From Abditibacterium sp. (lineage in GTDB: Bacteria > Armatimonadota > Abditibacteriia > Abditibacteriales > Abditibacteriaceae), in NCBI GenBank assembly GCA_030448265.1, contig JAUJNG010000004.1, forward strand, positions 145,061 to 209,060: a DNA stretch of 64,000 nucleotides, in the 5' to 3' direction. Positions 17,217-25,365 of the stretch are shown piece after piece. The position numbers were made by a program, and so were the translations under genes. The notes beneath the pieces are model-generated. The model was not told the DNA's origin, did no database searches, and worked only from the letters and a program-made list of their open reading frames with translations. Positions within the stretch are counted from its first letter, which is position 1; the number at the start of each line of letters is the position of its first letter.

Positions 17217-18077
17217 CTAACTCCACGGCACGCCCGCTTCGTCCAGCACACCTTTGGCGGTTTCGAGGGCAATGTGAAAACTTTCGTGCGGCGGCATGGC
17301 GCTGTAGGCTTCGTTGGCCGCGCCGCTTGGCCCCGTCGCGGCGACGGCGCCCGAATGCGTCAGATGCGGCTCGACCGCCACCGGCCCGCTCCAGCCGCGT
17401 TTCACGGCGTCGGCGATGATTTCCCTCACGCGGCCATTGCCCAGGCCCACCGGAACGTGTTTTTTGTCCGCTGTCGAGTCCTTCAGGTGAAACGAATCGG
17501 TGACATCAGCGAGTTTTTGCCACGTCGCCCACACGTCTTCGCCGCTTTGCTGGTAGTTGTCGAAATCGAAAATCAGCTTGAAATGATCGCCGCGCAGCGC
17601 GGCGATTTGCATCACGTCGTCGCCCAGATCGCCGAAAATGTGGCGCTCGTTCTCGTGAAACAGCACCAGACCCAACCGTTGCGCTTCGTCGCGCAGCGTT
17701 TCGAGGCGCGACAGGCTTTTCGCCATCCACTGCGAGTGCGAGGCGCTGCCTTTGTTGTAATAGGAAAAAATTCGCACCGCGTGGCAATCCAGAAGCGGCG
17801 CGACTTCGCCGATGTGCCGCAGCTTTTGCAAATCGGTTTCGAGATCATCCGCGATGTCTATTTTTCCCAACGGCGAACCCAGCATTTGGGTCGTAATTCC
17901 GGCGTCATCGAGCTTTTTTTTCACTTCGCTCGCGATTTGAGGCGGCAAAACCGAGATGTTGTGGCCTTCGATAGAGCGAATGTCGATGCGTTTGAGGCCC
18001 GCGCGTTGAAGGGCGGCGATTTGAGCGTCGCAGGTGGGTGCGGCTTCGTCGGCAAAAGCCGAAAGTGTCCAATTCAT
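17217..18077 (-). CDS. Sugar phosphate isomerase/epimerase-like TIM-barrel protein
   Basis: A 286-residue protein of the xylose-isomerase-like TIM-barrel (AP endonuclease 2) superfamily. Strand-end metal ligands are suggested by LFHENERHIFG (Glu, about residue 143), FDFDNYQQSG (Asp, about 175), SFHLKD (His, about 200) and the C-terminal VEPH. The start MNWTLSAFADEA is typical of the family. Members epimerise or isomerise sugars and inositols; the substrate cannot be deduced here and no pathway genes are adjacent. A repeat-rich gap lies upstream of its start. Confidence 0.82.
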   Translation of the reverse strand: MNWTLSAFADEAAPTCDAQIAALQRAGLKRIDIRSIEGHNISVLPPQIASEVKKKLDDAGITTQMLGSPLGKIDIADDLETDLQKLRHIGEVAPLLDCHAVRIFSYYNKGSASHSQWMAKSLSRLETLRDEAQRLGLVLFHENERHIFGDLGDDVMQIAALRGDHFKLIFDFDNYQQSGEDVWATWQKLADVTDSFHLKDSTADKKHVPVGLGNGRVREIIADAVKRGWSGPVAVEPHLTHSGAVAATGPSGAANEAYSAMPPHESFHIALETAKGVLDEAGVPWS

Positions 18078-18141
18078 AAATTTCCCTTTGTTTTTGGAAT
18101 CACGGGGAAATTTAACAGACAGGGCGCTCCTTGCGGGCGTA

Positions 18142-18316
18142 GGCTGATTCAGTCGCAGGGCAATCGCAGGAGGAAATTTTTACCACAGAGACACAGAGAC
18201 GCAGAGGAAAGAGGGAGAAACGAAGTTTTGAAGACCTTTTCAATAGCTTCTCTTTTCTTTTTTCTCTGCGTCTCTGTGGTAAAAATTTCCTCCTGTGATT
18301 GCTCTGCGATTCAGCC
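18142..18316. repeat. Long imperfect inverted repeat with tandem CACAGAGA units
   Basis: Left arm 18142-18207 and right arm 18262-18316 pair over most of their length. The left arm holds one extra ACACAG unit. The shared core is GGAGGAAATTTTTACCACAG followed by repeated AGACAC/GCAGAG units. The right arm ends over the stop codon of the receiver-zinc ribbon gene (18311-18313). The same CACAGAGACAC motif occurs at 44283. Confidence 0.9.
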
Positions 18317-18916
18317 GAGAGAAAAGGTGAGCGAGCGGTTTTTGCAGTGTGGGCAAACGAAGATGCGATTGTGGTCGCTGTCGGTGCTCTCGAACTTGAA
18401 TTGCGGCCCCATGTAGCCGCAGCTATCACATTTCGACCACCCATCGGGCACCGTCGCTTCGTCCCGTGCGGGCGCGACGGGCGCGGGAGTGCGCATTGGG
18501 GACGGTGCGGCGGGCGCGTCGTAGCGATAAACGCGGCGCAGGTTGGCGATGACGCGCGTTACCAGAAGTTTGGGGTTGAAGGGCTTGGAAACGTAATCGT
18601 CGGCGCCGCTTTTGAAGCCCTGCATTTCGTTGTCGTCGGTGTTGGCCGCCGTCATCAAAATGATGGGCACGCTCGATTGAGCGCGGATTTTGGCGGTCAG
18701 TTCGTGTCCCGAGATGCCTGGCATATCGATATCAGAGAGCACCAGATGCGGATCCGAGCTTAAAAAAGCGTTCCAGCCATCGAGACCGGTAACAGCCAGG
18801 CGACAGTCGAAGCCCGCCATAGAAAGGTTGATGTTGACGAGTTTGGCGATGATGGCGTCGTCTTCGACAACCAGAATGCGAAATTTATTATCAGCCGGCG
18901 GTGCGGGAAGTTTCAT
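18311..18916 (-). CDS. Response regulator: receiver plus C-terminal zinc ribbon
   Basis: A 201-residue protein with a CheY-like receiver domain (about 13-130): acidic pair in VVEDDAI, phosphoacceptor Asp in VLSDIDMPG (about residue 62), Thr in LMTAAN and Lys in VSKPFN. After a Pro/Ala linker there is a zinc-ribbon-like module with C-x2-C (CDSCG, about 164) and C-x2-C (CPHCK, about 190). There is no DNA-binding helix-turn-helix, so output is probably protein or nucleic-acid contact through the ribbon. Its start overlaps the stop of a small upstream ORF (ATGA). The partner kinase is not adjacent. Confidence 0.88.
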   Translation of the reverse strand: MKLPAPPADNKFRILVVEDDAIIAKLVNINLSMAGFDCRLAVTGLDGWNAFLSSDPHLVLSDIDMPGISGHELTAKIRAQSSVPIILMTAANTDDNEMQGFKSGADDYVSKPFNPKLLVTRVIANLRRVYRYDAPAAPSPMRTPAPVAPARDEATVPDGWSKCDSCGYMGPQFKFESTDSDHNRIFVCPHCKNRSLTFSLG

Positions 18917-19203
18917 CGGGCGTTCTCCATATAAGATGAGATTTTACCCAAGAATGGTGCCCGCAAGAGCGTTATGCTCCTTTCACACAAGTCCAGAGCA
19001 TCCCCAGCGCCAATATCTTTCGGCAGCGCGGCGGCTCTGACCTCGATTTTTGAGATCAATCCCTTCGACATCAGCGCCAATTGCGGGTATTTTTGCATTT
19101 CTTTCTCGGTGTTAAATTCTTCTTTGTCCCATGAATGCATCGAAACCGGATTGATGGCGCTCCTCTTCAACCGGATATCTCGTTTAGGCGACCTAATTTT
19201 CAA
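18913..19203 (-). CDS. Small hypothetical protein, coupled to the receiver-zinc ribbon gene
   Basis: A 96-residue ORF of unknown family, soluble and mildly basic at the N-terminus. Its stop overlaps the following start as ATGA, and AAGGAT lies about 14 bases before its ATG. Both points support translation. Third-position GC is lower than in neighbouring genes, so it could be a recent arrival or not a gene. A shorter ORF lies on the opposite strand (18974-19213) without support. Confidence 0.4.
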   Translation of the reverse strand: MKIRSPKRDIRLKRSAINPVSMHSWDKEEFNTEKEMQKYPQLALMSKGLISKIEVRAAALPKDIGAGDALDLCERSITLLRAPFLGKISSYMENAR

Positions 19204-19312
19204 AATCGCTTAATCCTTGAGTGTTAAACCGTATCAGTGGACCGTATCAGTGGTCTGATTGAGCCTGAGTTGGCTGTTGCGTCGTCCCTGTAGTTGAGTT
19301 TTGTGATTCACC

Positions 19313-20605
19313 GTGAATTTTGCCTCCTTTTTTGCCCTCAACGGCTGGTTTTTCCTTTTCGTGCCGACACTCGTGCTGTGCCTGGTGCTGGCGCGCGCGC
19401 ACCGTCGCCGCGTGGCGCTGGGGCGCGATTTAACCTCGGCTTTCGCGGCGCACAACGATGCGGCGGCGCTTTTTCTGGCCCAGAAAATGGGCGATGAAGA
19501 AACTTTGTGGCGCCGTCTGCTCACGGCGCGCACCGCGCTCGAAGAATCGCAGCGCGAGGAAAGCCGCGCGCGCCGCGAACTGGAAAACGTGCTCGCCTCG
19601 CTCCAGGACGCGGTTCTGGTGGTCGATTCCGAAGCGCGACTGCGCTTCCTCAATGCGGCGGCGCTGCGCCTCTTCGATATTCGCATCGAAGACGTTCTGG
19701 GCGCGCATCTCATCGAGGCGCTGCCCTCGTTCGGCATCGACGCCGCGATGCGAAGCGCGCTGCGCGAGGGCAAAAGCAGTTCGCAGGAAATCCATCTTTA
19801 TTCGCCGCGTCTGCGCGAGGTGTTTTTGCGGGTTTCGCCGGTGTTTTCGGGCGCGGGCACCGAATCGGGCGCCGTCGCCATCTTGCAGGATCTGACCGAA
19901 ATGCGCCGCCTGGAACGGGTGCGCCGCGACTTCGTGGCCAACGCCAGCCACGAACTGCGAACTCCCATCGCCAACATCCGCGCCACTGCCGAAACCATGC
20001 TCCACGCGCCCGAAGACGCCGCGCTGGTCGCGCGTTTTTTGCCGCCGCTCATCAACGAGGCCGAGCGCTTGTCGCGCCTGGTTTCGGATTTACTGGATTT
20101 GGCGCGCGCCGAAGGCGTGGAAGAGGCGCCTTCCTCACCCGTCCAACTCAAAAATGTCGTGGAAAGCGTCATCGAACGCTTGCAGGACAAAGCGAGCCGC
20201 CGCGAAATCACCATCGACTGGCAGCCCAACGGAGGTGCGCCCATCGTCCACGGCGACGAGGCCGGTCTGGAACAGGTCGCTTTCAACTTGATCGACAACG
20301 CCCTCGCCTACACCCCGACGGGCGGAAAAGTCGCGCTGCATCTGCACCAACACACCGAGGCAGACGCGCCCCCAACGGCGGTTCTGGAAGTGTCCGATTC
20401 GGGCATCGGCATTCCCGAAACCGATTTGCCGCGCATTTTCGAGCGGTTTTACCGCGTCGATAAAGCGCGCAGCCGCGCCGAGGGCGGCACGGGCCTGGGG
20501 TTGGCGATTGTCAAACACATCGTCGAAACCCACGGCGGCCACGTCGAAGTCGAGTCCGCGATGGGACGAGGAACCACGTTTCGCGTTGAAATTCCGGCGA
20601 GTTGA
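19313..20605 (+). CDS. PhoR-like sensor histidine kinase with PAS domain
   Basis: A 430-residue membrane-anchored kinase: one N-terminal hydrophobic helix (about 5-28), a PAS domain (about 90-200), then the HisKA dimerisation helix with the phospho-accepting His in FVANASHELRTPIANI, and an HATPase domain with the N box (FNLIDNALAYTP), G1 (DSGIGIP) and G2 (GGTGLGLAIV) motifs. Architecture matches PhoR. The PhoB-like regulator at 22206-22913 is the likely partner, although an EEP-family gene separates them and the regulator is on the other strand. The signal sensed is unknown; phosphate is only suggested by the family. Confidence 0.88.
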   Translation: MNFASFFALNGWFFLFVPTLVLCLVLARAHRRRVALGRDLTSAFAAHNDAAALFLAQKMGDEETLWRRLLTARTALEESQREESRARRELENVLASLQDAVLVVDSEARLRFLNAAALRLFDIRIEDVLGAHLIEALPSFGIDAAMRSALREGKSSSQEIHLYSPRLREVFLRVSPVFSGAGTESGAVAILQDLTEMRRLERVRRDFVANASHELRTPIANIRATAETMLHAPEDAALVARFLPPLINEAERLSRLVSDLLDLARAEGVEEAPSSPVQLKNVVESVIERLQDKASRREITIDWQPNGGAPIVHGDEAGLEQVAFNLIDNALAYTPTGGKVALHLHQHTEADAPPTAVLEVSDSGIGIPETDLPRIFERFYRVDKARSRAEGGTGLGLAIVKHIVETHGGHVEVESAMGRGTTFRVEIPAS

Positions 20606-20630
20606 AGGCTTTTTGCCGGAGAAAAGCAAA

Positions 20631-20692
20631 GCGGGGCTTGCGCCCTCTTCCATCTTGGATTTCTCCCGATTGGAGGAGGATGTGAGTCCCGC
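20631..20692. repeat. Palindromic element, family A, copy 1
   Basis: GCGGGGCTTGCGCCCTCTTC begins the left arm (20631-20654). The right arm (20668-20692) is its imperfect complement, containing GGAGGAGGATGTGAGTCCCG. It lies just after the kinase stop and provides a GTG and a strong Shine-Dalgarno-like GGAGGAGG for the next gene. Copies recur at 49846 and 59483. Confidence 0.85.
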
Positions 20693-21797
20693 CCCCTTGC
20701 CTTCTCGCAAGGAAAACGCGCCAATCGAAAAGAAGCCGCCTCAGCCTCTTGCGGCGCGCGCGGTGCGGGTGCAACCTCTACGAATGCCCGTTTTGCGCCG
20801 CCATTCTCGTCTCGCCCTGGCGACGATTGTATCACTGGCGCTTCTGGCGGGCGTGTGGATTTTGCAAAATTTCGTCGGCGAGCGCACCGGCCCGACAGCG
20901 CTTCTCACTTACTTTCCAACTCATGCCTGGGCGCTGTTTCCACTGGTTTTGGGCCTGATAGCGCTGCGTCGGCGCCGCGCCGCGCTGTTGTGCCTGAACC
21001 TGCTGGGACTGTTGTTCTGGGCCAAATGGATTTTCGGTTTCAACGTGCCGCTTCGCGTTTTCGCGCGCGAGAAAACGGCGCCAACAATTCGGATTCTCAC
21101 CTACAACGTCCAGCGCGCAGAGCGCGGAACGCAGGGTTTAATCCGCACCATCAAAAACCAGCGTCCCAACATCGTTTGTCTGCAGGAAAGTCAGCGCTCA
21201 AGTCCCAACGGCTCGCGTTCTCCTGGCGACGTGCTGCAAAGGGAGTTTCGCGGCTGGAAAAGCGCCCGCGCCGGCGATGTGATGACGCTTTCGCGTTTTC
21301 CGCTTGCGAGTTGGCGCTCCTACCCGCTTCGCGGCAGGCGGCGCATTCTCGAAACGACGTGGAGCACGCCGCACGGCCAAATTCGGGTCTTGAACGTCCA
21401 TGTGGCAACGTCTTACCCCAGACAACGCCGAGCCAGACGCGGATTGTGGCGGCGCCTGAGCCAAGTCGCGCGCGACTCCCAACCCTCAGCGCAGGCGCGC
21501 CTCGATCAAATCGCGCCCCTTTTTCGCGCCGTCGCAGCCGGAAATCCGCAAATTCCGCTCGTGGTCGCGGGCGACTTCAACACCCCGCCGCGCGGCCTGT
21601 TTTATCGCGCCCTCACCTCGAAACTGGAAGATTCGTGGGCGCGAAACGGCTGCGGAACCGGCCACACCTTTCCCTCGCGCCTGCCCATGCTGCGAATCGA
21701 CTACATTTTTGAGCGCGGCGCGAAATCGAAGCGCGCGTTCGTGCCCGATTCACACGCCTCCGATCATCTACCGTTAGTCGCCGATGTGATTTTTTAG
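20682..21797 (+). CDS. Membrane-anchored endonuclease/exonuclease/phosphatase (EEP) family protein
   Basis: An EEP-superfamily hydrolase with two to three N-terminal hydrophobic segments and a catalytic domain in the C-terminal two thirds. Motifs: ILTYNVQ (Asn), IVCLQES (Glu ligand), VAGDFNTPP (catalytic Asp and Asn) and the terminal SDHLPLVADV (Asp-His). Relatives cleave nucleic acids, phospholipids or inositol phosphates; the substrate is unknown. The start is uncertain. The longest frame begins at 20508 inside the kinase gene; GTG 20682 has GGAGGAGG from the inserted palindrome just upstream; ATG 20784 begins right before the first helix. The stop TAG (21795-21797) opens a perfect inverted repeat. 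Confidence 0.82.
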   Translation: MSPAPLPSRKENAPIEKKPPQPLAARAVRVQPLRMPVLRRHSRLALATIVSLALLAGVWILQNFVGERTGPTALLTYFPTHAWALFPLVLGLIALRRRRAALLCLNLLGLLFWAKWIFGFNVPLRVFAREKTAPTIRILTYNVQRAERGTQGLIRTIKNQRPNIVCLQESQRSSPNGSRSPGDVLQREFRGWKSARAGDVMTLSRFPLASWRSYPLRGRRRILETTWSTPHGQIRVLNVHVATSYPRQRRARRGLWRRLSQVARDSQPSAQARLDQIAPLFRAVAAGNPQIPLVVAGDFNTPPRGLFYRALTSKLEDSWARNGCGTGHTFPSRLPMLRIDYIFERGAKSKRAFVPDSHASDHLPLVADVIF

Positions 21798-21894
21798 CCA
21801 CAGATGACACAGATGGATTCACAGATGGGCACAGATGTTTTTTCTTAAATTCATCTGTGCCCATCTGTGAATCCATCTGTGTCATCTGTGGCTA
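21795..21894. repeat. Perfect 43-bp inverted repeat of ACAGATG units
   Basis: Arms 21795-21837 and 21852-21894 are exact reverse complements, 14-nt loop. Each arm is made of repeated CACAGATG units with variable spacers. The first three bases are the TAG stop of the EEP gene. Confidence 0.96.
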
Positions 21895-21994
21895 AACCAG
21901 CACTTTGAGCCGGAATTGGCCCCAGTGTGACACGACTCAAAAAAGATTTCAATGAGATGAGTGAAAATGGGTGGCTGGGTTGTTGGGTGGTTTT

Positions 21995-22188
21995 CCGTCG
22001 CTTCGCGTCGGCCCTCACCCGTCGCTTCGCGCCACCCTCTCCCGCAAGTGGGAGAAGGAGTAGCTGTCACGTCGTCCAACTTACTGCTTGGTTCAAGTTG
22101 CGCCGAAAACTCCTTCTCCCGCTTGCGCGGGTGCCCTCTGGGCGTGGGTGGCGCGAAGCGACGGGTGAGGGCCGACGCGAAGCGACGG
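21995..22188. repeat. Perfect 43-bp inverted repeat with nested hairpin
   Basis: Arms 21995-22037 and 22146-22188 are exact reverse complements and contain two GTCGCTTCGCG units each. Inside, CTCCCGCAAGTGGGAGAAGG and CCTTCTCCCGCTTGCGCGGG form further pairings. The block sits between convergent genes, ending 18 bases from the PhoB-like stop. Confidence 0.95.
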
Positions 22189-22205
22189 GAGAGACTCCCA
22201 ACCAC

Positions 22206-22913
22206 CTAAATCTTAAATTTGTAGCCGACGCCGCGCACAGTGAGCAGAAACTCCGGCTGCGAGGGCGCTTTTTCGAGTTTTTCGCGCAGCCAGCGAATGT
22301 GAACGTCGAGCGTCCGTTCATCGCCGTAAAAATCGTCGCCCCAGACGCGCTCCAGCAGCACTTCGCGCGGCACGGCCTGTCCGACGTGCGACAGCAAAAC
22401 CCGCAGCACCTCGAACTCTTTGAGCGATAGGTTCACTTCGCGCGTTTTTTCGCCATCCGAAACGCGCACTTCGTGGCGCCCGACATCGAGATGAATCCCG
22501 CCTGCCTGCAAAACTTCGCCTTCGGGCGCAGGCGTCTTGGCGGCGCGGCGCAACAGCGCCCGCACTCGCGCCACCAACTCGCGCATTCCAAACGGCTTGA
22601 CCAGATAATCGTCGGCGCCAAGTTCGAGTCCCAGCACTTTATCGGCTTCTTCGCCGCGCGCGGTGAGCATCAAAATCGGCGCGTCGAGCTTGTGTTCGGC
22701 GCTCTGGCGCAGGGCGCGGCACACCTCCCAGCCCGAAACTTTGGGCAGCATCAAATCCAGAATCACCAAATGCGGGCGCACCTCTCTGGCCTGCTGGAGC
22801 GCCGTTTCGCCGTCGTGCGCGCTCACGACCGTGAACCCCTCTTTTTCCAAATTGTAAGAGATGGTTTCGACCAGCATCCGCTCGTCATCGACAATCAAAA
22901 TAGTGGCGCTCAT
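22206..22913 (-). CDS. PhoB/OmpR-family response regulator
   Basis: A 235-residue DNA-binding regulator: receiver domain (about 3-118) with the acidic pair VDDER, phospho-Asp in LVILDLMLPKVSG, Thr in MLTARGE and Lys in LVKPFGM; then a winged-helix output domain (about 135-233) with LKEFEVLRVLLSH and the recognition segment TLDVHIRWLREKLE. The start MSATILIVDDE at 22913 is typical; an in-frame ATG at 22958 would add 15 residues. Likely partner of the PhoR-like kinase at 19313. A divergent 5' region with the sulfate operon promoter lies upstream. Confidence 0.9.
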   Translation of the reverse strand: MSATILIVDDERMLVETISYNLEKEGFTVVSAHDGETALQQAREVRPHLVILDLMLPKVSGWEVCRALRQSAEHKLDAPILMLTARGEEADKVLGLELGADDYLVKPFGMRELVARVRALLRRAAKTPAPEGEVLQAGGIHLDVGRHEVRVSDGEKTREVNLSLKEFEVLRVLLSHVGQAVPREVLLERVWGDDFYGDERTLDVHIRWLREKLEKAPSQPEFLLTVRGVGYKFKI

Positions 22914-22990
22914 AAGGGAAACTCTGCGCGCAGTGTAGGAAAACTTCCGCGCCGCCACGTTAAGCCCAGATTAATCACTTTGTGAATCAC

Positions 22991-23019
22991 TTGACGCCGC
23001 GCCGCCGGAGTTTTACAAT
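22991..23019 (+). promoter_or_regulatory. Sigma-70-like promoter of the sulfate operon
   Basis: TTGACG (22991-22996) and TACAAT (23014-23019) are separated by exactly 17 bases, a close match to the housekeeping consensus. Transcription would begin near 23026, leaving about a 310-nt leader before the sbp start codon. Confidence 0.65.
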
Positions 23020-23102
23020 GCCTTCTTGAAATCCTACTTCGCCGGTAGATTAAGCCGCGAATGGGTTCAATCAAGCGTAAAATTGCTATTGGGACGCCTG
23101 CA

Positions 23103-23243
23103 ATGAGTTTTCAATTCCGCGTTTTAGACCCCTTCCTGCTCGCTGCGGCGTTCATGATGCGGGGCTGCTGTCGCCCGCCGACGGCGCGCGGCGCGTTGAA
23201 AAATCAAGTTCCAGATGGCTCCTCTGCTTCGAGTCCCCAGTGA
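23103..23243 (+). CDS. Possible Met/Cys-rich leader peptide upstream of sbp
   Basis: A 46-codon ORF (start ATG 23103; an in-frame ATG at 23061 would lengthen it to 60) inside the leader of the sulfate transport operon. It contains FMMRGCCRPP, with adjacent Met-Met and Cys-Cys codons, the end products of sulfur assimilation. Leader ORFs with consecutive cysteine codons control sulfur genes in mycobacteria; the resemblance here is functional inference only. The ribosome-binding site is weak. The hydrophobic stretch before the cysteines also resembles a lipoprotein signal, so a tiny lipoprotein is an alternative. Confidence 0.3.
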   Translation: MSFQFRVLDPFLLAAAFMMRGCCRPPTARGALKNQVPDGSSASSPQ

Positions 23244-23275
23244 TAATCGACGTTTTTCTCGCATTGTCCGACGCC

Positions 23276-23308
23276 GACCGGCTGCTTCGCCCCGACCTCG
23301 GTCTTTTT
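23276..23308 (+). terminator. Weak hairpin with T5 before sbp (possible attenuator)
   Basis: GACCG (23276-23280) pairs with CGGTC (23299-23303) and is followed immediately by TTTTT. The stem is short and the loop is 18 nt, so it is marginal. Its place between the Met/Cys-rich ORF and the sbp start makes an attenuator worth considering. Confidence 0.25.
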
Positions 23309-23335
23309 CATCCCTCCTGATTTTGCGAGAATTTC

Positions 23336-24391
23336 ATGTTCAAACCTGCTTTTCCTTCCATTCTTTTTTTCCTCTCTCTTGCTGGCGGCGCGCTGTCGGG
23401 CTGCGCCACGCAGTCCGCTGGTAATTCCAATTCCAATGCGAAAGCGGCGGGCGCGCCGTTGAAGCTGATCAACGTTTCCTACGATCCGACGCGCCAATTT
23501 TACGCCGATTATAACAAGGCGTTCGCGGCGCAATATCAGGCGAAAACCGGCCAAAGCGTTGCGGTCGAAACTTCGCACGGCGGAAGCGGCAAACAGGCGC
23601 GCAGCGTCATCGACGGCAACGAGGCCGACGTTGTGACGCTCGCCCTGGCCTACGACATCGATTCCATCGCCGACCAGAAATTGCTCGACCCAAACTGGCA
23701 GTCGAAATTGCCCCAAAATTCTTCGCCCTTCACTTCGGCCATCGTTTTTCTGGTTCGCCAGGGCAATCCCAAACAAATCAAGGATTGGGGCGATTTGGTG
23801 AGGCCCGATGTGGAGGTCATTACGCCCAACCCCAAAAGTTCGGGCGGCGCGCGCTGGAATTATCTGGCGGCGTGGGGCTACGCGCTCGACAAGTGGAACG
23901 GCGACGAAGCTAAAGCGCGGGAGTTCGTGGCGCGGCTTTACAAAAACGTGCCAGTTTTGGATTCGGGCGCGCGCGGCTCGACGACGACTTTTGTCGAGCG
24001 CGGCGTGGGCGACGTGTTGCTGGCCTGGGAAAACGAGGCGCTGCTGGCGGCGCGCGAACTGGGACGGGGCAAATTTGAAATCGTGACGCCGCCGCAGTCG
24101 ATTCTGGCCGAACCGCCGGTCGCGGTCGTTGATGCCGTCGCCAAAAAGCGCGGAACAGAAACGCTGGCAAGGGCTTATCTGGAGTTTCTTTACGCGCCGC
24201 AGGGTCAGGAACTGGCCGCGAAGCATGGTTATCGCCCGCGCGATGCCAAAATCGCGGCGAAATATGCGGCGCAGTTCCCGAAGGTCAAACTGTGGACGCT
24301 TCAATCGAAGTTCGGCGACTGGAAATCGGCGCAAAAAACCCATTTCGTAAGCGGCGGAGTCTTCGACCAAATTTACGCGCCAGGGCAGTAG
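23336..24391 (+). CDS. sbp: Sulfate/thiosulfate ABC transporter substrate-binding lipoprotein
   Basis: A 351-residue periplasmic-binding protein of the sulfate/thiosulfate type. The N-terminal signal ends in a lipobox LSGC (Cys about residue 22), so it is membrane-anchored. Family motifs: [18 protein letters not shown] near the start, [16 protein letters not shown], the [13 protein letters not shown] segment, [20 protein letters not shown] and [19 protein letters not shown], which line the sulfate pocket by backbone amides and a Trp/Ser set. First gene of a four-gene operon (sbp-cysT-cysW-cysA). A good promoter and long leader precede it. Confidence 0.93.
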   Translation: MFKPAFPSILFFLSLAGGALSGCATQSAGNSNSNAKAAGAPLKLINVSYDPTRQFYADYNKAFAAQYQAKTGQSVAVETSHGGSGKQARSVIDGNEADVVTLALAYDIDSIADQKLLDPNWQSKLPQNSSPFTSAIVFLVRQGNPKQIKDWGDLVRPDVEVITPNPKSSGGARWNYLAAWGYALDKWNGDEAKAREFVARLYKNVPVLDSGARGSTTTFVERGVGDVLLAWENEALLAARELGRGKFEIVTPPQSILAEPPVAVVDAVAKKRGTETLARAYLEFLYAPQGQELAAKHGYRPRDAKIAAKYAAQFPKVKLWTLQSKFGDWKSAQKTHFVSGGVFDQIYAPGQ

Positions 24392-24395
24392 CTGC

Positions 24396-24483
24396 GAGAC
24401 GGAATACGGGATACAGAAGAGCTAAGCGCGACTCTCCAACTTCCGCATTCCGTCTCCCGCATTCCGTCTCCCGCATTCCGCCT
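24396..24483. repeat. Inverted/tandem repeat, family B, copy 1
   Basis: GAGACGGAATACGGGA (24396-24411) pairs with TCCCGCATTCCGTCTC (24455-24470, one mismatch). The right side is a tandem of the unit CGCATTCCGTCTCC repeated almost three times. It occupies the whole gap between sbp and cysT, up to two bases before the cysT ATG. Related copies at 37118 and 56325. Confidence 0.88.
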
Positions 24484-24484
24484 C

Positions 24485-25321
24485 ATGCCTCGTTTTCGCT
24501 TTAAAGAACGCAGTGTTTTGCCAGGGTTTGGCTTGTCGCTGGGTTACGCGCTGTTTTATCTGTCGATTCTGGTGCTGATTCCGCTTTCCACGCTGTTTTG
24601 GAAAGCGGGAAGTGAGGGCTGGCCCCATTTCGTGAACGCGGCGTTCTCCCCTTCGGCGCTGGCTTCCTACAAACTCACTTTCGGCGCGGCGCTTTTGGCG
24701 GCGACGGTCAATATGTTCGCCGGACTGCTGGTGGCGTGGGTTCTGGTGCGCTATTCGTTTTGGGGCAAGTCGCTCGTCGATGCGCTTGTCGATATGCCCT
24801 TCGCGCTTCCCACGGCGGTGGGCGGCATCGCGCTCGCGACGGTTTACGGGCCCAACGGCTGGATCGGCGCTCATCTGGCGAAATGGGGCGTGAATGTGAT
24901 TCAAACCCCGATTGGCATCGTCATCGCGCTGATTTTTATCTCGCTGCCGTTCGTGGTTCGCACCGTGCAGCCGGTGTTGCAGGAACTCGATGCCCAGCTC
25001 GAAGAAGCGGCCTCGTCGCTGGGCGCCTCGCGCTGGATGACGTTTCGCCGCGTGCTTTTTCCCTACATCTGGCCCGCGCTTCTCACCGGCACGACGCTGG
25101 CCTTCGCGCGCGCCATTGGCGAATACGGCTCGGTGATTTTCATCACTTCCAACATTCCGTTTCGCACCCAGATCACGCCGCAACTGATTTATACGCGCCT
25201 CGACGAATACGACACCGCCGGAGCGACCGCGATTGCGCTTGTGATGCTGGTGGTTTCGTTCGCGCTGTTGCTGTTCATCAACGCTTTGCAGGCGTGGAGC
25301 CGCAAACGTATGCGCGGCTGA
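24485..25321 (+). CDS. cysT: Sulfate ABC transporter permease CysT
   Basis: A 278-residue inner-membrane permease (also called CysU) with about six helices. It begins with LPGFGLSLGYALFYLSILV, a strong CysT signature. The EAA loop that contacts the ATPase is seen as EAASSLGASRWMTFRRVLFP (about 175-194), followed by FARAIGEYGSVIFI. Pairs with CysW to form the sulfate channel. The ATG is directly behind the family B repeat, which leaves no room for a clear Shine-Dalgarno sequence other than what the repeat supplies. Confidence 0.94.
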   Translation: MPRFRFKERSVLPGFGLSLGYALFYLSILVLIPLSTLFWKAGSEGWPHFVNAAFSPSALASYKLTFGAALLAATVNMFAGLLVAWVLVRYSFWGKSLVDALVDMPFALPTAVGGIALATVYGPNGWIGAHLAKWGVNVIQTPIGIVIALIFISLPFVVRTVQPVLQELDAQLEEAASSLGASRWMTFRRVLFPYIWPALLTGTTLAFARAIGEYGSVIFITSNIPFRTQITPQLIYTRLDEYDTAGATAIALVMLVVSFALLLFINALQAWSRKRMRG

Positions 25322-25365
25322 AGCGATTTTGGGTTTAATTGCAAAACGTGCCCGATTCTCCCGAC

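Noticed and set aside
22991-23335. SAM or other known riboswitch in the sulfate-operon leader
   Set aside because: No conserved core of a riboswitch class could be recognised by eye; only the leader-ORF hypothesis is kept.
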